A stretch of DNA of 24,602 nt, from contig JBDREA010000106.1 in assembly GCA_043820265.1 (NCBI GenBank), forward strand, positions 1-24,602, in the 5' to 3' direction. Positions 14,033-21,586 of this stretch are shown piece by piece. Source of the stretch: JBDREA01 sp043820265. GTDB taxonomy: Archaea > Altiarchaeota > Altiarchaeia > IMC4 > JBDREA01. Position 1 is the first letter of the stretch. Every line of letters begins with the position of its first letter. The position numbers and the translations under genes were made by a program. Under the pieces are notes generated by a model. The model worked only from the letters and a program-made list of their open reading frames with translations. It was not told the DNA's origin and did no database searches.

Positions 14033-17000
14033 ATGCTTGTGATACGGGAACGCTTTTATTGGGTAACACCTCTCCTGACAGTTGCATTTATCTTCGTTCT
14101 CCTAGTTCCAACTGTTTGCGCCCAAACAATCCCCCCCGTCGCCCTCGACATGCCCGACGTCGTGGGCCTCTGGGAACCATTCACCGTCAGCTTGGTCGTC
14201 AACGACCCAGACATCAGGGAAAGGGCAAAATACCTTTCGTTTTCTACGGGCGCCAATAACTACGTGGCGTATCTGAGGATGGACGGCGAAGTCATATCCT
14301 CCATCTTTCCCTACGAGGTTTCCTCGTGCACAACCCTTCCCCCCATGAAGTTCAGGGTAACAAGCGATTCCGGCTTGTCCGACATCAAGGAAGTCCCCGT
14401 CAAAATCGAACTTTTTGAGGCCGGGCAGCCGCCCCTGGGATACGGGAAACATATCGGTTGGGTGGAGAGAAACATCACCGTCGTCGCCACCAAGGCAACC
14501 CTCGACTACCCCTGGAAACAGGGGCTAGAAGTCAAACGCGCAGACCCCGTAGCCATGGGCAACATAGAATTCTCGGCCCCGGCGCAAACCGTGGTCTCCA
14601 CGCTACGAAACTACGGCACCATCGAGCTCAGCGACCTCTCATGCCAAGCCAAAGCCAAACAATTTGATTCATCCACAAAAAACAAGGAAATCTGGATAAG
14701 TTCAAGCTGCGACCCGGCAACTGTTAAGCCCCTTACCCCGAGCGTGTTGTCGGTATTCAACAGCACAGAAGGATTCTCCTGCACCAAGCACTCGTTCTCT
14801 AAAATCGACGCAAAACAATCCAGCTCGAATGCCCGCTTTAGCGCGATAATCTGCGGCGAGCTTGGCAGCATGCGCATCGGCCTCGGCGAGACCAAATACG
14901 TTGCTATAGGAAGCGAGACCGCACACCTCGCTCAAGTCCGAGGCGACTGGGAGAAGGCGCTAGCCACATTCAAGCTCGAGCGGAAAGTTTCACCGGAAAC
15001 CAAACACCTTTCAAGCTACAGTCTCTGGGAGACAACAACTCAGGGTGCCTGGACAACGGGGACGGGTGCTTGGTCATGTTCTGCGAAACCCGCTAAGGAG
15101 AAATTCACCATCCAAGGGCGCTTGACAGACGGCCACGACCACCCGCTGCCTTATGCGAAGGTCTGGGTGAAGGTCGAAGGCAAGGAATACAATACTGTCG
15201 CAGACGGCAGGGGATACTATAAATTTGAAGACATCGCAGGTATTGATTTTGACGCCCCAGCTTCCCAGAAGATATTACTCCAAGTAACATTGAGGTATGT
15301 TAAAGATGGGAAAGAATATTTTTCAGTAGTTGATGATACCGTTGATAAATATGTCGTTTTAGAAAAGAGATTCAAACCGAAATCAGAGACTGATCTAGAG
15401 CAGAATATCGATTTCAATTTCAACAACCTAAACCCTCAATGGGATTATGTTCGGTATCCAAGAACCGGCGTAGAATGGGCGTCAAACAGTAAACTCGTCC
15501 GCCTCGACGACTATGCCGCCACATACTACTACATCTACGATGCCATGGACTTCAGCCAGAACGTTCTAGGGGCCAACATCGACTACAAGCTCCCCGTGGA
15601 CGTGTGGGTTGACGGCAATGAAAAAACTTGGTATAGCACGGGTGACTCATACATAAAGATTGATAAGGCTGACTCGGATTTCACCCACGGCGACCGGCCC
15701 AAGAACACCCAATACCATGAGTGGGGCCATCACCTGCAGTTCAGCCAGTGGAACGGGCAGTGGCTCAACGGACCCAATGACAAGAACCACGACGGATTTC
15801 TCAACGACCACACCGGGGATTCCTTCACAGAAGGCTTCGCTGAATTCATCGCCATGGTGATGAGTGAGTACTCCCGGAATGATCCGCACATGCAGCTGCC
15901 CCCCGAGCAATACGGGCTGGTCGGGAACTTGGAAAACGACTACAAGGTCTGGGAGTTTAGGGGTGGAGCAGAGGAGTTATCTGTGGCTGGCGTTCTTTGG
16001 GATCTCTACGACAAAAACAACGAAGGAAACGATACCGTCACCATCGGCATCGAACAATTGTGGCCGATCCTCAAGGAGCGTAAGGCCAACTTCTACGAAT
16101 ACTACAAAGCCTTCATCACCACCTTTCCCGGCAAGAAGGAAGGTATCAACAAAATCTTTATCGCCCACGGATTCTTCGCCGACAACCAGACAGGCAATAG
16201 TAATAGAGATAACTTTGAGCCCTACCGGGATGCCAACAAAGACAGGCAATACAATGCAGGTGAGTACTTTGTCGACTATGGCGTCAAACAATCGGAGAAC
16301 GAAATCAAATTTGATGCTGGAGAGACTATCGGAAAAGCCACCAACTATGAGCGCCCCAACCGCGGCAAAGCCGTCGAGATACAAAACGCATTCATCAAGG
16401 CACCAGACACTAGGGTAAGATACTACAACGTCAAAATCGACCTAGCCGATGGAACAACCCAGAAATACATGACAGAAAACAGGGGAGGCCTCATCTACCT
16501 AGCACCCCTACCCGAAGACATGCAGGCAACCTACACTCTCACCCCCAAGTCCATGGATTATACCTCAAGCAAACCATACACAATCACGAACAAAGAATAT
16601 ATCGAGAAGTACTACCCAACCCCCGAAGACCAAGGGTATATCGATGAGCACGACTTTGGGCTTGAAGAAACAGGCAGCAACCTTGATCCGAAACAAGAGT
16701 TCGAGGGGGAATTATCCTGGGGCACCGACCGTGGATATAATGTCCAAGAACCAGTGGACAAAATCATTTTGCAGGACGGTCCCATCGACACTTCAGATAA
16801 AATAGGAGGTGATGGCGATGATTCCGGTGGGCCAGCCGGGAAATCATCCGGGGGTTTGTTCAGCTCAGATGACAGCGAAGGATCCGGTTGGCTTTGGTGG
16901 CTTGGCGGAGGACTACTCGTAGTGTTGTTGGTGGGTGGTGGATTACTCTTCCTCATAATTGTACTCCTCCTTTGGCGAAGGCGAAGGAAAAAGAAAAAAG

Positions 17001-17161
17001 AACAGATGAAAGAAGAACTCCCAAAACAAAAAATCCAATCACCGCCCAAAGAGGCCCCAACACAGACCTCTCATTCAGATAAGAAATTCTGCACCGAGTG
17101 CGGTGCGAATCTCGCAGGCGACGCCCAATTTTGCACCGAATGCGGGGCTAAACAACTCTAA
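14033..17161 (+). CDS. Membrane-anchored HEWGH metalloprotease with cytoplasmic zinc ribbon
   Basis: A 1042-aa surface protein. A signal peptide covers about 1-30. Beta-rich segments extend to about 355, followed by a carboxypeptidase-regulatory-like (beta-sandwich) domain from 358 to about 440 (GRLTDGHDHPLPYAKVWVKV, DGRGYYKFEDI). The catalytic region has HEWGHH at 562-567, a zinc-protease HExxH with His562, Glu563 and His566. TEGFAEF at 599-605 supplies Glu600 or Glu604 as the likely third ligand, as in gluzincins. Two segments resemble calcium loops: DKNHDGFLND (583-592) and DANKDRQYNAGE (733-744). A Gly/Asp/Ser linker, one membrane helix (about 952-978), a poly-Arg/Lys stop and a double-CxxC ribbon ending FCTECGAKQ close the protein. 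Peptidase family and substrate are unknown. Confidence 0.85.
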   Translation: MLVIRERFYWVTPLLTVAFIFVLLVPTVCAQTIPPVALDMPDVVGLWEPFTVSLVVNDPDIRERAKYLSFSTGANNYVAYLRMDGEVISSIFPYEVSSCTTLPPMKFRVTSDSGLSDIKEVPVKIELFEAGQPPLGYGKHIGWVERNITVVATKATLDYPWKQGLEVKRADPVAMGNIEFSAPAQTVVSTLRNYGTIELSDLSCQAKAKQFDSSTKNKEIWISSSCDPATVKPLTPSVLSVFNSTEGFSCTKHSFSKIDAKQSSSNARFSAIICGELGSMRIGLGETKYVAIGSETAHLAQVRGDWEKALATFKLERKVSPETKHLSSYSLWETTTQGAWTTGTGAWSCSAKPAKEKFTIQGRLTDGHDHPLPYAKVWVKVEGKEYNTVADGRGYYKFEDIAGIDFDAPASQKILLQVTLRYVKDGKEYFSVVDDTVDKYVVLEKRFKPKSETDLEQNIDFNFNNLNPQWDYVRYPRTGVEWASNSKLVRLDDYAATYYYIYDAMDFSQNVLGANIDYKLPVDVWVDGNEKTWYSTGDSYIKIDKADSDFTHGDRPKNTQYHEWGHHLQFSQWNGQWLNGPNDKNHDGFLNDHTGDSFTEGFAEFIAMVMSEYSRNDPHMQLPPEQYGLVGNLENDYKVWEFRGGAEELSVAGVLWDLYDKNNEGNDTVTIGIEQLWPILKERKANFYEYYKAFITTFPGKKEGINKIFIAHGFFADNQTGNSNRDNFEPYRDANKDRQYNAGEYFVDYGVKQSENEIKFDAGETIGKATNYERPNRGKAVEIQNAFIKAPDTRVRYYNVKIDLADGTTQKYMTENRGGLIYLAPLPEDMQATYTLTPKSMDYTSSKPYTITNKEYIEKYYPTPEDQGYIDEHDFGLEETGSNLDPKQEFEGELSWGTDRGYNVQEPVDKIILQDGPIDTSDKIGGDGDDSGGPAGKSSGGLFSSDDSEGSGWLWWLGGGLLVVLLVGGGLLFLIIVLLLWRRRRKKKKEQMKEELPKQKIQSPPKEAPTQTSHSDKKFCTECGANLAGDAQFCTECGAKQL

Positions 17162-17241
17162 GCTTTAAGCTATCCCTCTTCTATACAACTAAAGTTCATG
17201 CTAGCATCATTTAAGCACGTACTTCCTTTTAAACTTTATTA

Positions 17242-17250
17242 GGGGGGGGG
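17242..17250 (+). repeat. G tract (9 bp) just before a start codon
   Basis: Nine consecutive G lie 3 nt before the ATG at 17254. The tract may act as a ribosome site (it can pair in part with the CCUCC anti-site). TTTTAAACTTTA at 17228-17239 may be the TATA element. Homopolymer tracts of this kind are prone to slippage. Confidence 0.7.
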
Positions 17251-17253
17251 ATT

Positions 17254-18234
17254 ATGGCCTCAGTCAAACAAAAAATTTCCGTGTCCATCTTTTCTCAGGA
17301 AACTCAGGTTACCGTCAATCAAGAGGTTTCAGAGCGCATTAGAGAACTGCCATTAAAAGATGCCCCCCCGGCTTCGCCCGTATCCGCGAGAAAAGACACT
17401 ATCCAAGACTATTTAAATCGGCTTTCTAAGGATCCTTGGCTCGCCCGCCTGCTCACCGACAATCCCATAACCGATGGCGTACCCCATCTCTTCGTTCAAT
17501 TTGAACACAAGGGCATAGAGTATTCACTTACCCTTGCTCCCAAGGAAAAACAGGATCGCAAAGGCAACCTCCTCGACCTCGAACTCTTTCGCAAAAATCC
17601 TCGAAAAAAGGGCTTCCTTGGCTCCTCAGATATTTCGACGACAACCAAGCCGGGACACATGGAGGAACTTCTTGTCGCAGACGATGTGTCTCTGGGTAAA
17701 ATCAAGGACGCAGTCAACCAGAAAGTGTTCAAACGCGCAACGTCGCGAAAGGAGGGATTGAAGGTTTTTCTTTCTCGCCTAAGGGCTGATGAAACCCTCC
17801 AACACCTTATTCAGGCAACAGGCGCTCCATTGGATGTGGAATTCGACCGTGTCACCGAATATGATTTCAAACACGAGGTCGTCAATAGAGCCGGCAACAA
17901 ATCAGTCGAATTTCAGGAGAGGACCGAGATCGATCATTATACTCTGCGTATAACTCCGTTAACCGAACAAGAGATAGCTAGGCTGAAACGTAACGGGAGT
18001 TACGATGTTCTCGACCTTACCCTGTTTAAGCGTCATGAACAACTTCTCCAAAACCCGGACTCACCTGATAAGGAGACTCTAAGCAGCATGTCCACTGAAT
18101 TCAAAAATTCCCCGGGCGAACCGGAAAAAATCCTCACCCAAGAAGCCTTCCTCCCGGACACACTCAAAGAGGCGCTCAACAAAGCGGTAACGAATCGTTT
18201 ATCCTCCCATTCCCACAGCGATCGTCCTTCATAA
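17254..18234 (+). CDS. Unrecognised 326-aa protein made of a tandem internal duplication
   Basis: Soluble, charged, with no signal peptide, membrane segment or cysteine pattern. Two similar halves can be aligned by eye, about 48-160 and 168-316. Each begins with a short helix (DYLNRLSKDPWLARLL against VFLSRLRADETLQHLI), then strands V-x-F and YSLTLAP against YTLRITP, then DLELFRK against DLTLFKR, and ends with a similar tail (GKIKDAVNQKVFKR against LKEALNKAVTNR). The first 35 residues (VTVNQEVSERIRELP) echo the tail and may be a third partial unit. It is encoded 92 nt after the metalloprotease, on the same strand, and between two G tracts. I do not recognise the fold. It could be a cytoplasmic partner of the ribbon system, but only position suggests this. 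Confidence 0.72.
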   Translation: MASVKQKISVSIFSQETQVTVNQEVSERIRELPLKDAPPASPVSARKDTIQDYLNRLSKDPWLARLLTDNPITDGVPHLFVQFEHKGIEYSLTLAPKEKQDRKGNLLDLELFRKNPRKKGFLGSSDISTTTKPGHMEELLVADDVSLGKIKDAVNQKVFKRATSRKEGLKVFLSRLRADETLQHLIQATGAPLDVEFDRVTEYDFKHEVVNRAGNKSVEFQERTEIDHYTLRITPLTEQEIARLKRNGSYDVLDLTLFKRHEQLLQNPDSPDKETLSSMSTEFKNSPGEPEKILTQEAFLPDTLKEALNKAVTNRLSSHSHSDRPS

Positions 18235-18261
18235 ATACGTGTAAAAGATTGATCAAAACCT

Positions 18262-18271
18262 GGGGGGGGGG
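18262..18271 (+). repeat. G tract (10 bp) after the duplicated-domain gene
   Basis: Ten consecutive G lie 28 nt after the stop of the preceding gene and are followed by TTCATATGCTACTATG. The layout (G tract, few bases, ATG) copies the one at 17242-17257, but the frames that follow are very short: ATG at 18276 stops after three codons, and a 13-codon frame starts at 18289. Confidence 0.65.
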
Positions 18272-18355
18272 TTCATATGCTACTATGATAAATGAGATCG
18301 CAGATTCATTTTCCCTAAAAGAATAAGCTTCACACAATAAAATTTGGTGGGATTT

Positions 18356-18673
18356 TTATATGTATCCGAATCTGAGTTTTCCTAGGTTTCTTTGTATTTC
18401 GTGTTTTCTTTCGAGTGTGTCTTTTAGTCTCTCGTATTGGTGGTGTGTGTAGATTCCTAGGAGATAGGATATTGGTATCATTGCTAAGCGGATTATTGTC
18501 TGGTGGTGGGGTTGGATGAGAGAAAGTATAACGGAGATCATAAAGAAGCTGACGAAAACCGAGATGAGTAGGGAAAGCACGAATATTAGGAGAAACACTG
18601 TTGTGATAAACAATAACTTGGATTTGTTGGTGAATCGTTTTTTTCCGGATTTTAAATCGAATATCTGTCTCAT
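18356..18673 (-). CDS. Small membrane protein, unknown function
   Basis: A 105-aa protein with a basic N-terminus (LKSGKKRFTNKSK) and two hydrophobic segments, about 20-42 (LLFITTVFLLIFVLSLLISVF, running on to SFFMIS) and 58-74 (IIRLAMIPISYLLGIYT). A basic cytoplasmic-type tail follows (HHQYERLKDTLERKHEIQRN). The ATG at 18673 is preceded by an AGGGGGT ribosome site, and a TATA-like ATACTTAAAAG lies about 40 bp upstream (18710-18720), so it seems to be a single-gene unit. No family recognised. It is convergent with the duplicated-domain gene. Confidence 0.65.
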   Translation of the reverse strand: MRQIFDLKSGKKRFTNKSKLLFITTVFLLIFVLSLLISVFVSFFMISVILSLIQPHHQTIIRLAMIPISYLLGIYTHHQYERLKDTLERKHEIQRNLGKLRFGYI

Positions 18674-18731
18674 AGGCTGAAACCCCCTAATCTATTATTT
18701 TCTCCTGGGCTTTTAAGTATTCTTTAGTGTC

Positions 18732-18806
18732 TCAATCTGGAATCTGGAGAGTACCAAAGAATTTTTCGATATCAGTTGATTGGTGAACTAGTAAAAGCTT
18801 GCACCT
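18732..18806 (-). pseudogene. Possible decayed C-terminal extension of the secreted beta-sandwich protein
   Basis: The upstream protein ends GWNMISLSLIP at a TAA (18809-18807). That phrase normally opens a longer domain in archaeal secreted proteins. The same frame continues for 24 more sense codons, including STDIEKFFGTLQIPD, which would fit a continuation, and then hits TGA at 18734-18732. This suggests a domain lost through stop codons or deletion. The evidence is short and could be chance. Confidence 0.3.
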
Positions 18807-19745
18807 TTATGGAATTAAGGACAGTGATATCATATTCCATCCTTGGTGCAGTATTTCCTGGTTTAACTGGCCTATGTCTTGCTGAATGGATGTTGTTGAG
18901 GATGGATTGGTGGTTGTCGTAGATGATGAAGTGGAAGTAGTCGATGGTGATGTGGTGGTTGTGGATGTTGTGGTTTGGGGGATGCTCGCCGAATAAGAGA
19001 TGTAATCTATATATAATATCTGTTCGTTTTCGATGTCAGTGTAATTGGATTCTATTATCTCTGAGCTACCGTTGGGCAGGAAGGTATTGTCTATCCAGGC
19101 TTCGATCCTTAAAGGTCGACTTGTATTTTTAGGGGTTCCTGAGACGAGGGCATCGTCTATATAAAAATATGTCCCGTTGGGGGAGAACTCTATTCGATAA
19201 GTGTGCCATTCGCTCAAGTTGACGTCAAGGAGGGGAGTTATGGTTATGGAGTCGTTTAGGATCACCTGTGTCTGAAAGAAGGGCATGCTACTCTCCGGGT
19301 GTCCGATGAAGAACCATGCGACATCGACATCGGAAAAATCCCCGAGGTTGTGGAACCACACACCCCAACCCATGGTCCCCATCCTTCCATCCCCCTCGTA
19401 TCTGAGTCGGCTTTCGAAAACCCCGCTTTCATGTTCATGAATCACTTCTCTTAGGGCACAATCACTGTATGAAGATGATACGGATTCGTTTGTGATCCCG
19501 ATCTTCACAGCTGAGACATTCTCGATTGTTATGAGCTCATTATACCCTGTGCCACGGGAGTAACTCCACTCCCAGCGGGGATTTTCGTCTGTGAACTCAT
19601 CTATCCAATCAGATGATAAGATTGATGATATGGGGGATTTTAGCTGTAGAGCATAGCCCCCAGAGTTGCTCTTTGCTGAGACTTTAAGCAGAGAAAAACT
19701 AACTATAAAAAGTAGGATTAGAAGCCAAAATAGGTAATTTTTCAT
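18807..19745 (-). CDS. Secreted concanavalin A-like (LamG/GH16-fold) protein, probably truncated
   Basis: A 312-aa protein with a signal peptide at 1-24 (MKNYLFWLLILLFIVSF). A beta-sandwich domain covers about 45-255, with GVFESRLRYEGDGRMGTMGW, LSEWHTYRIEFSPNGTYFYI and LRIEAWIDN, the pattern of GH16/LamG-like folds. The GH16 catalytic ExDxxE is absent (DVDVAWFFIG at the matching strand), so sugar binding rather than cleavage is likely. Several N-glycosylation sequons occur. A Ser/Thr-rich linker (about 256-290) leads to QQDIGQLNQEILHQGWNMISLSLIP and a stop, which looks like the beginning of a lost domain. TATA-like sequence (GATTTATATTTC) lies at about 19777-19788. Confidence 0.7.
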   Translation of the reverse strand: MKNYLFWLLILLFIVSFSLLKVSAKSNSGGYALQLKSPISSILSSDWIDEFTDENPRWEWSYSRGTGYNELITIENVSAVKIGITNESVSSSYSDCALREVIHEHESGVFESRLRYEGDGRMGTMGWGVWFHNLGDFSDVDVAWFFIGHPESSMPFFQTQVILNDSITITPLLDVNLSEWHTYRIEFSPNGTYFYIDDALVSGTPKNTSRPLRIEAWIDNTFLPNGSSEIIESNYTDIENEQILYIDYISYSASIPQTTTSTTTTSPSTTSTSSSTTTTNPSSTTSIQQDIGQLNQEILHQGWNMISLSLIP

Positions 19746-19833
19746 GGATTCGCCCTAAGATGTTGAGGTATACTGAAATATAAATCTATAGCGAAAAACA
19801 TAAATAATCGTACTTTAGGTTTTATGTTTTTCG

Positions 19834-19943
19834 ATACGGTAAGCAGCCTACGGCTGCTTGCGTATAAGAATTGACTTTGTCAATTCTTAATATATTCGAT
19901 TAGATATGTGGCACGTGAAAAGTACGAGAACATATCTAATCGA
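19834..19943. other. Three consecutive perfect hairpins, candidate structured RNA or element
   Basis: Hairpin 1: AAGCAGCC (19841-19848) and GGCTGCTT (19852-19859) around TAC, extended by ATACG (19834-19838) with CGTAT (19861-19865). Hairpin 2: AAGAATTGAC (19866-19875) and GTCAATTCTT (19879-19888) around TTT. Hairpin 3: TCGATTAGATATGT (19896-19909) and ACATATCTAATCGA (19930-19943) around a 20-nt loop. All arms pair perfectly. The segment lies in the 289-nt gap between the divergent secreted-protein and uppP genes, with no open frame. It could be a non-coding RNA, a leader element, or a small mobile repeat. No known RNA family is recognised. Confidence 0.65.
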
Positions 19944-20034
19944 CTATAATCTGGGGATTTAACTACTGGATTGGATTAAAGGGCTTTTTATTATGTGGTC
20001 TTTCTTACTATTACTTATCTAAGAGGTATCTGTT

Positions 20035-20829
20035 GTGGACGTGTTTTCAGGTTTTTTGGTTGGTTTGTTGCAGGGTGTCACCGAGTGGTTGCCTATCAGT
20101 AGCAGTGGGCAGAGCATGTTGGTCGCCTTAAATTTCCTTGGTTTGGATTCCAGTAACGCCTTTTCTTTGGCATTGTATCTACATTTCGGCACTCTTTTGG
20201 CTGTGTTGGTGAAGTTCAGGGGGGACTTGGAGGGAGTAGTCAGGCTTCTTCCCCGGTTTCGCGAAGACAGTTTGACGAAGTTCCTCGTATATTCGACCGT
20301 TTTTACTGGAGTGTTTGGGCTACCATTGTATATCCTTTTAAAGGGGTCTTTTTTCGACTGGCAGGGTGAGTTTTTCACTGGATTGATCGGTTTGATGCTG
20401 GTGTTCACTGGTTTGATTTTGGGTTTCTCAAGGGAACTTGTAGGAGTCAGGGGTGTCTCAGCTCTTCGGTTCACAGATACGATATGGGCTGGTTTGGCTC
20501 AAAGTGTCGCGATTCTTCCGGGCGTTTCGAGGTCTGGTTTGACTGTCGCGGTTTTACTGGCGCGGAGAGTGGATGCTGCGACGGCTTTGAGGTTGTCTTT
20601 TTTGATGAGCGTGCCGGCCGTCTTCGGGGCTGTTTTATTAGAGGCTGTAACTGAAGGTTTTTCAAGTCTTGGGGTAGATGTTGTAGTGGCTGGAATAATC
20701 TCATCTTTTGTTTTTGGTTACCTGATGATCGATGTATTGATGCGAATGAGCAGAAGGATCCGGTTCGACCTTTTTTGCGTAATCTTTGGTTTGCTTGCCG
20801 TAGTTGTAGCTGTAGTGCCTTATCTCTAA
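20035..20829 (+). CDS. uppP: Polyprenyl-diphosphate phosphatase (UppP/BacA family)
   Basis: A 264-aa membrane protein of the UppP/BacA family, which dephosphorylates polyprenyl (in bacteria undecaprenyl) diphosphate to recycle the lipid carrier; in archaea the carrier for surface glycans is dolichol-like. The (E/Q)xxxE motif is QGVTE (13-17), followed by LPISSSGQ (19-26). The second active-site motif PGVSRSG is at 162-168 with Arg166. The His that follows SSSG in E. coli BacA is Gln26 here. Several hydrophobic helices follow. The start is GTG at 20035 behind AGAGGT about 8 nt upstream. pcm starts 6 nt after its stop, so the two are co-transcribed. Confidence 0.92.
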   Translation: MDVFSGFLVGLLQGVTEWLPISSSGQSMLVALNFLGLDSSNAFSLALYLHFGTLLAVLVKFRGDLEGVVRLLPRFREDSLTKFLVYSTVFTGVFGLPLYILLKGSFFDWQGEFFTGLIGLMLVFTGLILGFSRELVGVRGVSALRFTDTIWAGLAQSVAILPGVSRSGLTVAVLLARRVDAATALRLSFLMSVPAVFGAVLLEAVTEGFSSLGVDVVVAGIISSFVFGYLMIDVLMRMSRRIRFDLFCVIFGLLAVVVAVVPYL

Positions 20830-20835
20830 GGAAAA

Positions 20836-21495
20836 ATGGACTTCGAAGATCAGCGTCGAGAGCTGGTCGGGAGGCTTGTTTCTGCTGGATACGTTGAGGG
20901 CGAAGATGTAATCAAAGCTATGTTGGCTGTGCCCAGAGAAGAATTTCTTCCGGGGGATAGAAGGTCTAAAGCCTATATTGACTCACCTTTGCCGATCGGA
21001 TTCGGCCAAACTATCAGTGCCCCGCATATGGTTGCTATTATGAGCTCAAAGCTTAAGCCACCTCTTAATCCAGCCGATGCGGTGAAGATCCTTGAGATAG
21101 GCACTGGGTCAGGATATCAGGCGGCAGTTCTAGCTGAACTTTACCCTAAGGCAATGATAGTCTCAATTGAGCGGGTCGCTGAACTGGTACCTTTTGCTAG
21201 GGATAATTTGGGTCGTTGCGGTTATGAAAAGGTTGAAGTAGTCGGGGGAGACGGCACTTTAGGTCATCCTGAGAGTGCACCTTATGATATCATCATTGTC
21301 ACAGCTGGATCACCCAAGATTCCCGATTCCCTTCTTGATCAGCTTGCAGAAGGTGGCAGGCTTCTCATCCCTGTGGGAAGCCAATTCCATCAGGAGCTTG
21401 TGGCAGTAGATAGGGTTGGAGGAAATCTCCGGGAGTCACATCTTGGAGGTTGCGTCTTTGTACCATTAGTGGGTGAAGAGGGCTGGGGAGATTAG
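20836..21495 (+). CDS. pcm: Protein-L-isoaspartate O-methyltransferase
   Basis: A 219-aa PCMT that methylates L-isoaspartyl residues with S-adenosylmethionine, starting repair of aged proteins. Visible motifs are FGQTISAPHMVA (56-67), with the active-site Ser61, and the SAM-binding motif I LEIGTGSGYQAA (86-97). SIERV near 110-114 is the acidic loop after strand 2, PYDIIIVTAG is motif II, and LLDQLAEGGRLLIPVG is the motif III region. Length is standard. It follows uppP by 6 nt with only a weak AAGG ribosome site, suggesting translational coupling. Cytosolic. Confidence 0.95.
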   Translation: MDFEDQRRELVGRLVSAGYVEGEDVIKAMLAVPREEFLPGDRRSKAYIDSPLPIGFGQTISAPHMVAIMSSKLKPPLNPADAVKILEIGTGSGYQAAVLAELYPKAMIVSIERVAELVPFARDNLGRCGYEKVEVVGGDGTLGHPESAPYDIIIVTAGSPKIPDSLLDQLAEGGRLLIPVGSQFHQELVAVDRVGGNLRESHLGGCVFVPLVGEEGWGD

Positions 21496-21503
21496 GGACT
21501 GCC

Positions 21504-21511
21504 TTTTTTTT
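21504..21511 (+). terminator. T-tract terminator after pcm
   Basis: Eight consecutive T begin 9 nt after the pcm stop, without a clear stem. Archaeal RNA polymerase can stop at such T-tracts, and pgi begins 76 nt later. Confidence 0.4.
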
Positions 21512-21586
21512 ATTTGCTAACAATGAACCTTCTTCTTCTTTAAGATGATTAAAAAAAGGTATTGTAGGTGACAACGGAGTGTTGGG

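Noticed and set aside
13254..14042. A long 262-codon open frame on the plus strand overlapping the PH-like gene
   Set aside because: It is rich in Arg, His, Pro and Ser without domain logic, and it overlaps the 220-aa gene that has a clear start, composition and ribbon. It is a frame shadow of GC-rich coding sequence.
18276..18330. Very short frames after the second G tract considered as a gene
   Set aside because: They have three and thirteen codons only, with no supporting features.
19834..19943. Hairpin series considered as a CRISPR array or as tRNA genes
   Set aside because: The three stems differ in sequence and spacing, so there are no repeats with spacers. No cloverleaf with T-loop sequence can be drawn.
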